Notes under the pieces: model-generated
What the model was told of the DNA's origin: nothing
What the model saw: the letters and a program-made list of their open reading frames with translations, nothing else
Database searches by the model: none
Program-made: the position numbers and the translations under genes
Assembly (NCBI RefSeq): GCF_000764305.2
Contig: NW_025934948.1
Location: 186,001-250,000, forward strand
Direction: 5' to 3'
Source: Hyalella azteca
Taxonomy: Eukaryota > Arthropoda > Malacostraca > Amphipoda > Hyalellidae
Length of the DNA: 64,000 nucleotides
In this document: positions 27,030-35,540 of the stretch, piece after piece
Numbering within the stretch: the stretch's first letter is position 1
Layout: each line of letters opens with the position of its first letter

Positions 27030-27225
27030 GACGCAATTGAGTGAATACCAAGTTCTTCAGGTTTGAAGGTAACGAACGGATATCAAGTGAGTCACTGTGA
27101 GTGAATACCAAGTTCTTCAGGTTTGCAGGTAACGAACGAATACCAAGTTCTCCAGGTCTCAAGGTAACGAACGGATACAAGGTGAGTAAATACCAAGTTT
27201 TTCAGATTTGAAGGTAAAATAATGG
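27030..27225. repeat. Tandem repeat of about 40-48 nt, 3' flank of copy A
   Basis: About four imperfect copies of a unit containing gaataccaagttcttcaggt and ggtaacgaacggata. Unit B has about three copies at 50717-50832. It lies just past the putative polyadenylation signal of the YEATS gene, so it is probably outside the transcript. Confidence 0.75.
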
Positions 27226-27256
27226 ACAAGTAAAATCAAAGGCAAGACAGTTTATA

Positions 27257-27262
27257 TTTATT
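27257..27262 (-). terminator. Putative polyadenylation signal, YEATS copy A
   Basis: AATAAA on the minus strand, about 300 nt after the stop codon. The same hexamer in the same context (ccAATAAA) occurs for copy B at 50873-50878. Conservation between the copies is weak support, because the surrounding DNA is also similar. Confidence 0.5.
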
Positions 27263-27566
27263 GGAATTCAGGTGTATCAACAAGTGTCGGGAGCGATATA
27301 CGATCGTAACAATTTCACTACAGCCAAGAAATTCGTGCTCAACAACTTCAGTGAATCTAGTCTAATAAGTCTAATATCACACGGGCAGCAATATGCATAA
27401 TGTCAAGAAATTAGTACCTAGAGACAACGCTGAACAATCATTACGGGAATAAAGATGACAATAAGTCGAATGGTATTAAAATGCTCAAGTATGATAAACG
27501 AATAGCAATATTATTTCCGTTATTAACGCGTATATTCATACAATAGTCGGATTCGCAACTAGATAA

Positions 27567-29171
27567 TTATTTTAATAATCCATGATCACCTCTTTTATAT
27601 ATAAGACCATATTGTTCAAAAATAGCCAGGGCTTCCTTTAGTATAGGTCGAGGCACTCGTGACCAGCTCACCACGGCGCCCTGGTGACTCGACGCCGCGC
27701 TCACTCCGCAGGCCAAGAGGCAGTCATGGACGCGGCTCAGCGCCTCCTTGCCCAATGCGCCCGATAGACGCGCTCGCAGCGCCCCAACATACACGTCGAA
27801 AGGCAGCCTCTTCAGGGGTGGCTGGCATTTGCGTAAGTAAAATACACGACCTCTATTCCAGTGCCAGTTAGGGTGGTCAGGATAAAGTACTTCGCCACTC
27901 GGCATTGTGGTGCATGCGACGTAGGCCTTACCCTCTTCAAAAAGTCGTTCTTCCTCACTGTCCCAGCTATCGTCATCGCTGAGGTCCGTGTCCTTCATCT
28001 CGTCCACATCGGATGTGATCCTTGTTTCGGTCAGCGGGCAAACTAAACGACCTGAAGGACTCTCAGCAGAACTAGACGAGCGAGATGAGCAGCACGAGGA
28101 AGACGAGCACGAGGAAGACGAGCACGAGGAAGACGAGCACGAGGAAGACGAGCCCGATGAGGAAGACGAGCAGGAAGAAATAGACGAACGAGACGAGGAG
28201 CTGGACGAAGAAGAACTAGACGAGCTTGAGCAGTTTGCAGGAACAAAGGCAGGAATGGGAGGAGGAACCACGACCGCGGAAAATTCCTTCGGAGCAGCAA
28301 CTTGCGCCGAGGACACATTTGGTGCGGGAGGAGGAACCACGACCGCAGAAAATTCCTTCTGAGCAGCAACTTGTGCCGGGGACACATTTGGTGCGGGAGA
28401 AGGAATGGAGACGCACGCTGGAGTGGATGACGGAATAGGGAGGAGGGCGCATGCAGGTGCCACGGACAAGCTAAACGTCTGTGAGGTCGATGAGGAATAT
28501 GTTTTTCTGGCGAAAACCGCACGCAAAACTTCTTGTATTGTTGGCGATGCCAGTCGCCTCGATGAAGATGCTACGGATCGTCGGGGTTTTTTACGAGCGT
28601 AATTCTTGCCACACTGAAGCTTTTCAGAGGTTTTGCTGTCATCCTTCCTAGGATATTTCGACCTTACTTCTTCATCGCTGTCCTCGCCAAATAGGTCCTT
28701 CATGATATCCGCCAATTTTCTTTTATTCGAGTCGCGGGATAGGGTTCGTTCTTGTTGTTCTTCGTCCTGAGATTTTGAAGAACAGCTGTCCTTGTCAGTA
28801 GGTTCATATTTGCAGGGAACCAGAGACGTGTTGGCGGCAGCTGGAGACACATTAGCTTCATTCCAAGGCCTTTCCGACTTTTCATCTTCTTCGTCGCTAT
28901 CTTCCCCGAAAAGATTATTGAAGATATCTTTCAATGTCCTTTTTTTCTTGTCGGTATTCTGAATCTTTTTGAATTCTTCATCATGAGATTTGAAAGAACA
29001 ACCGCCCTCTACTTGTGGATCAGACACGCCCAGAGACGTGTTGGAGGCAGCAAGGGAGAAACTGACTGCTTTGGTGACGGGAACCTTGGACTTGACGGCA
29101 CTCGTCTGGGGTCGGTACAGCTTCAGGGGCTCACCAAAAAGCTCGGTGAAAGCATCCGTCACTTTCTGATC
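27567..29171 (-). CDS. ear: YEATS copy A terminal coding exon: acidic, poly-Ser and C-terminal domain
   Basis: The acceptor ttcaccag is followed by 534 codons and TAA. It opens with DQKVTDAFTELFGEPLKLY, then two acidic LFGEDSDEE motifs (NNLFGEDSDEE and KDLFGEDSDEE), a basic patch (ARKKPRRS), a Pro/Ala stretch with a 69-nt tandem duplication at about 28262-28399, and a Ser/Cys run at about 28055-28225. Human AF9 also has a poly-Ser run after its YEATS domain. Next come an acidic stretch (DDDSWDSEEERLFEEGKAY) and a conserved C-terminus starting WHWNRGRVFYLRKC. The last 79 residues (LPFDVYVGALRARLSG to HGLLK) align loosely in hydrophobic pattern with the AHD of ENL/AF9, which is an inference. 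Confidence 0.88.
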   Translation of the reverse strand, partial: DQKVTDAFTELFGEPLKLYRPQTSAVKSKVPVTKAVSFSLAASNTSLGVSDPQVEGGCSFKSHDEEFKKIQNTDKKKRTLKDIFNNLFGEDSDEEDEKSERPWNEANVSPAAANTSLVPCKYEPTDKDSCSSKSQDEEQQERTLSRDSNKRKLADIMKDLFGEDSDEEVRSKYPRKDDSKTSEKLQCGKNYARKKPRRSVASSSRRLASPTIQEVLRAVFARKTYSSSTSQTFSLSVAPACALLPIPSSTPACVSIPSPAPNVSPAQVAAQKEFSAVVVPPPAPNVSSAQVAAPKEFSAVVVPPPIPAFVPANCSSSSSSSSSSSSSRSSISSCSSSSSGSSSSCSSSSCSSSSCSSSSCCSSRSSSSAESPSGRLVCPLTETRITSDVDEMKDTDLSDDDSWDSEEERLFEEGKAYVACTTMPSGEVLYPDHPNWHWNRGRVFYLRKCQPPLKRLPFDVYVGALRARLSGALGKEALSRVHDCLLACGVSAASSHQGAVVSWSRVPRPILKEALAIFEQYGLIYKRGDHGLLK

Positions 29172-32100
29172 CTGGTGAAATGAAAAGAAAGTATAAATCT
29201 ACCTGGAATGTGAACATGGACGTGATAATGAACATATGAAATAAGGGCACACACATCACATCATGTCGTAGGGCATGAACACAGGAGCTTCTAAAGAAAA
29301 CACTAACGCTCGAATGCAGGAAAAATTAGCACATCAACCAAAATGACGGGGGGTAGGATACAAGCAGCGTCTGCAAAGCAAGAATGAAACTAAAGACAAC
29401 AGCTGAGCCGATTGTGCTGTGAATACTGTCGTTCGATGCAATGATAACTCAACGACGGTGGTCATATTTTGTTCCATCAAAACATTGAACAAGTGCAGGT
29501 TTTCACATCACACATGCATAACAGAACATGCAAAATAAAAGCTTCGGATAGTCCAACAGGCAAGGAACACCCAAGAGCCTATCAATATGAGAAGGTAAAG
29601 GCGTTATCGAGGTTCTCCAGTGTTTCCGTAAGCTTTGATGGCAAAATTTCGTCACAGGGATCTACACACAAAGTCATCCTTTGCGTATTGACTGCAGAGG
29701 ATCATTGTCCTTGGATGGACACAACACACATGATCGTGAACATTCTTAGCGAGCAAATGACGCATCGTGTTGGTCAGCGAATTGCAAGACGCATGGGCGA
29801 AAAATGTTGGTGTAGTTCAATTCAAATTTTCTCTATACATTTCTGAGCTTAGACAGGTTTAATCTCAAACTATGTGCTCCAACGCATCATTCACACGTAA
29901 TGTTAGTCATTCATAACATGGATGCAAGAGAGCCGCGGGTGAACAGGGATTAGCGTAAGCGGGACATGCTTTGCTGCATTGGAAACTTGCAAGCAGATTA
30001 TCAGTGACGCCTTCAAGATAAGCGTTAGTTAATTGCAGGTAAGACGCCGGATCATTGTTAAACGTGACAGGTAACTGAAGAGAAAGTATGAAATTATGAG
30101 CAGAAAGTTTTATGAAAGGACAATCACTAAATGGAGAAGTGTTCAAGATTTGATGAGGTCGTATCAGGATTACCCTGTCCAGAGGGCTATCATAGTGCGC
30201 ATGAAAATCGTTCAATGAATGCAATAAAATTATAGGAGGCAAACAACACTGGAATGAAGGAAAGAAGAGTTAATGCTAGCGTATTCACTATAATGAATGT
30301 CACTTGAGACATGAAGTTGTGGATTAGTTGCACTGTCCAAGCGATAGCAGACTTACGGCGTTGCTTCCCAGTTCCAAAACGCATGCAGGGTAAACGGAGA
30401 CAATTATTTGCTACTTGAGGACGTAGAAATTATGAGTATAATCAAGCGTCAAATGTCAGGTCAGTGGAATGTATAAGCGATCACACTTGGCACGAACAAA
30501 ATTTTGTGAACCATAAAAAGAAATCAAAACGTAACCACATAAAAATTGAAATGCGAGAAAATACCCATTAGCCCCATGCGAGCGACAAAGGCCCATATTT
30601 ATATTAGGATAAATTGTCGGTACGAAGCGAAGCGTGAAAGAGTTCTAGTTCACCGCGGACTTAGTCGATAACATAACAGTAATCTACCAACAACAGTCGA
30701 AAGAATGACAAGCACGCTCGCCTGGGTCGCTTAGGTCAGCCGCCTCACTAGCGCTCTCAAGTGAAGCAAGTTGCGGTCCTGCAGGCCAGGCTGGGAACTT
30801 GTGAGCTCTTCAGCATCGTCGTCACGATGGCTAATTTCATAAATATGAGGAGCTCGTCTTGATGGAACGAAGCCTGCACAAAACTTCAAGTGGCGATGCA
30901 GACCGCGCTGACGCAGGCTGTCCTGCCAGTCTTAGGAGAGACAGCTCAGACTTCCGTTGATAAATAATAACAGGCAACAACGAATCTTCTTGAGGCAATG
31001 GGCTCTAACACTTCGTTCATACATGGTGCTAGTTTATTGGTAACAGTCGTATTATTAGCGCCGGCAACAGCTACTCTTATTGATTTCTATCATCGCTTAA
31101 TTAACTGACGAGTCGCAACAGATCCCTGATTTAATATTTTCACGATATTAGCAGTGATCAAAGGCAGAGATCGATCGCTTCACAGATTGGAGATGCACAA
31201 TAATGCAATTATTCGGGAGGGCGAACTGCCGGCAAGTAACGGGCAGGTACAGTAGCGGTGCCTATCGCCTGAGATATTTCCTCTGTACAGTTTGTTGCTG
31301 AAGGCCTAACGTCCTGAGCTCAGAGGTGCGGCTAATGCCGTCTTAGTGCAGCAGATATGCCCCTATTGACACCTAGTTAGCAGCTACGGCTTCTTGCGCT
31401 ACCATACAAACTTAACTGGCTTGGACACCTACCTTTTCGGCAGTTGTGCTCGAACTGGACTCGTTCTTGGCCTTCTTGCGCTCGGATGTCTTGTTAGGAG
31501 GGGCGGTGAGTGGAGCCGGGATCGGCAGTGACGGACGCTTCTGGCTCGTTGCTTCGTCCTGTTAATGGGGAAAAATGTCAGCACATATGCGTGACGGCTA
31601 TGAGGGTAGCAAATTATCATATACACAAATGGAAACAATCAACGATATATCGCCATCAATTAAGATCAACAGAACTGAGGCGCAATATCAAGGTAGGGTT
31701 GTACATTAAGAAGTCTCATTCAGTCAGTTTCATTGCAGTTATAACTGGTAACAACTTAACAAGTAAATGAAGTAACAACTAACATGTTGACAATAGTAAC
31801 AGGCTGAGGTTGACAACATTACACCGAAATATTTCGTACAGTTTTATTCTGTAATTTATATTATGTATAATCACCTGCACCCTACAATCACCTGCACCCT
31901 ACAATCACCTGCAACCTACAATCACCTGCACCCTACAATCACCTGCACCCTACAATCACCTGCACCACCATGACCACTCACCGCCGCTCGTTGTCTGGAC
32001 GCTGCACCAGGGGCAATTAGAGGCGCTACTCTAGCGTAGGGAGTGAGGCTTGCGCCTCCTGCTGCCAGGAGCTTCCTCTTTAGCTCCTCTTGGGGGTTGT

Positions 32101-34327
32101 AGAACGTGAGGCGTTCGCATCGGGTGAGGGTGATTGGGGGTGCATGGAGGTCTTGCAGGGACAGGTCATACTCAAACCTGCACATTGGAGGCATGCTTTA
32201 AAGGCGCCAACAAACATTCAGGTAACACAAGCAATGCTTAAGATATAAGCATGTTTTACTCACAGGCAACACCCTGCTTACTTCTACTTATCGATTTATG
32301 TGAATACCATAAAAGGGGGTAACTAAGACTCCTGGGGTAACTTAGACCACATTTTGTTTTTTTAACAAAAAAAACAAAACTCAAAAATTATTTGATGTAG
32401 AAAAAACTGATTAAAGGCCTAATACTAAGGCTACGTAACAATAGAGATAAAAAATTATGCATATCTAATAAGTAAAAAAATTAAAAATATGATTAATGAT
32501 AAACCATTTTGTAAGATTTCTGTTAAGTAGAAGGTTGGTATGAAATGAGCATTTCATAAATTCACGAATGGAAATAATCAAAGTACCTCATTTGTTTGTT
32601 GTTCTGCAGGAAAACTTCAACAGGTAAAAAGAATCCCGCGTACCCCTTCTCAGTGATCATGAAAGGAGGCGTCTTGAGGACTGGAGGGGCAAACAAATAT
32701 ACAATTAGACAGCATGCACACGGCAAGTGAACAAGAAATGGATAATGCAATTGAAGGTATCAAGACAGAAGCTGTTGCTTTCAGAAAACTATTTAAAACA
32801 CTGCCGGCTATGAAATTGGATCAAAGTGCATAGCTGGATCCACAGATACTGAGAAGTTATAAAGACTGATAAATGGTCCATGGTCAAATTCTCATAACAG
32901 TATTGCACAGAAACTTCTAAATGGTGGATGTCATCTATATATACTACCGTATGTCAAGCTTTTACACCCTGAAAATGCTCAATGCTGAACAAAATGCACC
33001 ATTTGACGTTATTAACTTTTCAGTTGGAGAAATTGTAAGACATTTTAACTCTAATATTGTGCTTATTATCAGACCTAGAGAAAATAAACTCTAGGAAAGT
33101 TTTAAATAAAAATGTAATTTTTGATCAGAATGCAAAATAGATACAAAAAGTCGGTAAAATTCTCATTTTCCATTTCTAGTGAATTAAATCTTTTGCTAGG
33201 AACTGAAAAATGCCTCTGCGTCATCACAAGTGGACTCAGCTGTGTCCTTATAGCTGATGTATGAATTTTATTCCAAACATAATGTAGGAAAAACAAGATA
33301 TCTCTTCCAAATGGCACTATTGGCACAGGTTTATACAGCAAGGAATAAAATGCATTGCAAATGATGAAAGACAAGAACTCACTTCTCTTTGGCCTCTTGA
33401 AGCTGTCATGCAGCGTGAAGACAACCTTCTCTACAACATCAGCGAGGCTGCGATCATTCTCCCCCCTGACCCACACACTCCACTCGTGGGTGAAGCCCTC
33501 TTTAGTTACATGCTGCAGCACCCGGGCAGTGTGCCCGAGCTCAATGTTCAGTGCCACAAGACTCTGTTGAAAATTGGTGCAGGTGTTAAAGTAGGCTGGG
33601 TAGAGGCAGTCAAGTGCCTTATAAAATACAATGAACCCTAGCAACATTATGAAGAATTGATTAGTTGGCTTAATATATCAAGACTGTGCCATATGCTGCT
33701 ATACCCAACAGCTTGAGCAGAGTCATGAATGCAGAACCAAGCTTGAGATCGATCTCAAAAGCCACCAAGTAAAGTAGATAGTACAACAAGAGAAGAGAGC
33801 AGGGGAGAATCATCTATGTAGCATTACATTCCAATTAACAGTCCTAAACTGTTATTCTTATGTTTTTGAGGAAGAAGTCATAGCTCATTGATCAATAATG
33901 CAACCAGTTATGTAGGATAAAACAATAATGATAAATGAGGTGTGCAGAATTGCAAATAAAAAAAAACAGCAAGAAGGTAATTATTTATATTGTTAAGAAG
34001 TAATTTACAAAAACTAAGAAGTACATAATAAGATAAATATCAACAGAATCTTTGCCCACTCCAAATAAATTTGCTGGCTTTCACCAAATGTAGCCATGAC
34101 ACAACACCATCATAATGGTGGCCAGATCAGTCATCTTCCTAGTGCCTTACAAGTCAGATTTTGAGGGAGCTCAGTGCTGAGTCCATTCTGTTACTGAATG
34201 AACCTATGGCTTCCAGTCATGTTACTTCTTATAGGTACTAATATTCTGGCACACAGTACATAGTAAGGAAAAATGATTCTCATCACAATGAAATGTGGTT
34301 AAGATTTAGCAAACTTACTCTTGCCAT
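27567..34327 (-). CDS. ear: ENL/AF9-type YEATS-domain protein, copy A (six coding exons)
   Basis: Coding exons, 5' to 3': 34327-34319, 33563-33383, 32680-32587, 32177-31982, 31558-31433 and 29171-27567. All introns are GT-AG and the phases agree, giving 736 residues. Residues 6 to about 136 form a YEATS domain: IELGH, GFTHEWSVWVRG, EKVVFTLHDSFKRPKR, GYAGFFLPVEVF and RFEYDLSL, ending in RKLLAAGG, which tracks human AF9 throughout. The pocket residues known from AF9 (Phe28, His56, Ser58, Phe59, Tyr78, Phe81) are present one position earlier. The family reads acetyl- and crotonyl-lysine on histone H3 in the nucleus and joins super elongation and DOT1L complexes. Downstream are a basic Pro/Ser/Lys linker, three LFG motifs, a poly-Ser/Cys tract and a C-terminus that may be a diverged AHD. 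The symbol is by homology to Drosophila ear (vertebrate MLLT1/MLLT3). Confidence 0.9.
28055..28225 (-). repeat. Ser/Cys-coding trinucleotide and 15-nt repeats within copy A
   Basis: On the plus strand, repeats of gaggaagacgagcac and variants encode Ser/Cys runs on the gene strand. The repetition leaves all frames open, so the Glu/Asp-rich plus-strand frame and the Arg/Leu/Pro-rich minus frame are shadows. Copy B has a shorter tract at about 51675-51790. Confidence 0.8.
29172..31432 (-). other. Copy A intron between coding exons 5 and 6
   Basis: A 2261-bp intron, largely collinear with copy B. Relative to B it has about 200 extra bases at about 29620-29840 and about 190 at about 30330-30520. 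Whether these are insertions in A or deletions in B cannot be told. An open frame at 29907-30242 is shared with B but seems not to be under coding constraint. Confidence 0.7.
31433..31558 (-). CDS. ear: YEATS copy A coding exon 5: basic linker, absent from copy B
   Basis: 126 nt between ccattaacag and gtaggt, phase 0 at both ends. It encodes 42 residues rich in Lys, Ser and Pro (KRPSLPIPAPLTAPPNK, then SERKKAKNESSSS). Its position just after the YEATS domain and its basic character recall the nuclear-localisation and linker region of ENL/AF9. Copy B lacks the whole exon, which does not shift the frame. Confidence 0.8.
31869..31967. repeat. 17-bp minisatellite beside the exon 4 donor, copy A
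   Basis: About 5.8 copies of aatcacctgcaccctac. Copy B has a single partial copy at 53934-53948, exactly at its deletion junction. Confidence 0.9.
31982..32177 (-). CDS. ear: YEATS copy A coding exon 4: C-terminal strands and helix of YEATS
   Basis: 196 nt, acceptor atgtgcag, donor gtgagt, leaving in phase 0. It encodes RFEYDLSLQDLHAPPITL, then RCERLTFYNPQEELKRKLL and AAGG, matching the conserved end of the family's YEATS domain, followed by a Pro/Ala/Arg linker. A 17-bp minisatellite begins 14 nt past the donor. Confidence 0.92.
32307..32500. mobile_element. Truncated inverted-repeat element in intron 3 of copy A
   Basis: It begins ccataaaagggggtaactaa after TA and continues like the reverse complement of the right part of the full-length element at 46156-46811 (shared pieces include taacttagaccac, aaaggcctaata and catatctaata). 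Copy B lacks it. The inner end is uncertain. Confidence 0.65.
32587..32680 (-). CDS. ear: YEATS copy A coding exon 3: loop 6 of the reader pocket
   Basis: 94 nt between gcccctccag and gtactt. With the split codon it reads ILKTPPFMITEKGYAGFFLP and on to NNKQM. Tyr77 is the second half of the aromatic sandwich that holds the acylated lysine in AF9. It ends with two bases of the Arg codon. Confidence 0.92.
33383..33563 (-). CDS. ear: YEATS copy A coding exon 2: N-terminal half of the YEATS domain
   Basis: The acceptor ttcaacag precedes it and the donor gtgagt follows. The 181 nt enter in phase 0 and leave one base over. It encodes SLVALNIELGHTARVLQ through HDSFKRPKR, including the first wall of the acyl-lysine channel (Phe27, His55, Ser57, Phe58). 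Confidence 0.92.
34319..34327 (-). CDS. ear: YEATS copy A coding exon 1: start codon microexon (M-A-R)
   Basis: ATGGCAAGA is followed by a consensus donor gtaagt. It joins in phase 0 to the next exon and gives MARSLVALNIELGH, which matches AF9 in length to the first conserved strand (AF9 also starts with a very short coding exon). The same 9 nt and donor occur in copy B at 56145-56137. A pyrimidine-rich tract ending in cacag lies 12 nt before the ATG, so the exon may be only about 21 nt long with a non-coding exon upstream. Confidence 0.7.
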
Positions 34328-34329
34328 TG

Positions 34330-35532
34330 TTAGTGCGAGCTGTGAAGGAGACTTGATGCAGAGAAGTTTTCAGCTAAATATCAGAACAACACCAAAGCTG
34401 TCTTAAAAATTGGATACTTGTAGAATTAAACCTATATAGCCTTGATATATTTAATCAGTAGCTGATTGTGAATCACAAAAAAGCATATGCCTCTTCAGCC
34501 TGAAATGAGAGAGTTTGGTGAGCACAAGCAAAAGAAATATAACATTCAGTGAAATAAGCTATTTTCTGATGTTATTGAATAAAGATAAATAATAAAGATA
34601 AATAAAGATAATTCAAAGATAATCTTTTAACTTTTTTGAAACTATAGGCCCAGGGCATCAAATCATTTAGGAATCTTGTATTTCTACAAATGGACTTAAC
34701 ATATTTTTCTTCCTCTTCATCATTCAAAATCTACAATAATTGGAATTAGAAAAGACTAGTACAGTATCCCAAATACTGTCAATGAGAATATAAATACCTA
34801 TGAATGCTATTTGAATAATTGCATGTTCAACCTCACATTTTACATATAACACTAAACTCTCACTTGACTCTAGTTTCAACTAGGAAAAAACTCAATAGTA
34901 TTTTTAAAAGTTACTTTATAAATGCACAATCTAGAACAAAATTACAATTTTAAATTCAACTCACTCCTCCCAAATGCGCCGCATTATTCTACAACTGAGA
35001 ACAAATTTTTGGGTCTATATTACACCTCCACACAACAGTTATATACATACACCTCCATATTCACAGTGTTGTGGACATGCATACCATCAGCCCCTATATA
35101 TTCGTGGTGCATGGCTTCCAGCACATAAACTTTGACTAATGCATAGAAGATTGTGATAAACTTCTCATCAATAAATAGAATTAAGAATATTGTGCTAGGT
35201 TAAGGAAGATTACAAAGCAATTCTGATCATGAACTGAGCCACAGCAAGTATCATGATAACTTGACAGTAATAATCTTGGATTTAAACAAGGAATTATTGT
35301 AAGCATCATAGGCCAAGTTGCCAGGACCAAGGGGCTTCCTGATCACACTTGCCCTCACAACCTCCTGCACTCCACAAATCCCACTTTAACTCAAGTAAGA
35401 GTAGAAGATATCAGGCATATCTGCTTCTTGGTTTGTAATAATTGACAACTTACAGGTATAAAGAGGTATATTGAATTTATGATGGTATAAAAAAAAAAAA
35501 TATATATATATATATAAACAGTATTTGGAAGG
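34330..35532. other. 5' flank of YEATS copy A, conserved with unit B
   Basis: About 1.2 kb collinear with 56146-57320 and presumably holding the promoter and any non-coding first exon. I see no TATA box or other clear core element. The open frame at 34922-35128 is broken by indels in B, so it is not coding. Confidence 0.5.
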
Positions 35533-35540
35533 CATTGCAG

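Noticed and set aside
27988..28438. Glu/Asp-rich and other long frames overlapping the YEATS gene on both strands
   Set aside because: They arise from the repetitive Ser/Cys-coding tract, which leaves several frames open. The minus-strand 534-codon exon explains the region.
29907..30242. Open frame in copy A's intron, matched at 53195-53536 in copy B with an in-frame 6-nt indel and preceded in A by a good acceptor
   Set aside because: The whole intron is similar between copies. Among roughly 19 base differences nearly all change the amino acid, and copy B lacks the acceptor. That is not the pattern of a constrained exon.
31433..31558. Possibility that copy A's extra exon was gained rather than lost from copy B
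   Set aside because: The deletion junction in B retains one partial minisatellite unit and matches both outer flanks exactly, which fits loss. An outgroup would settle it.
34922..35128. 68-codon plus-strand frame with a relative at 56727-56936
   Set aside because: Copy B carries indels that shift the frame half way, so the similarity is only that of the duplicated DNA.
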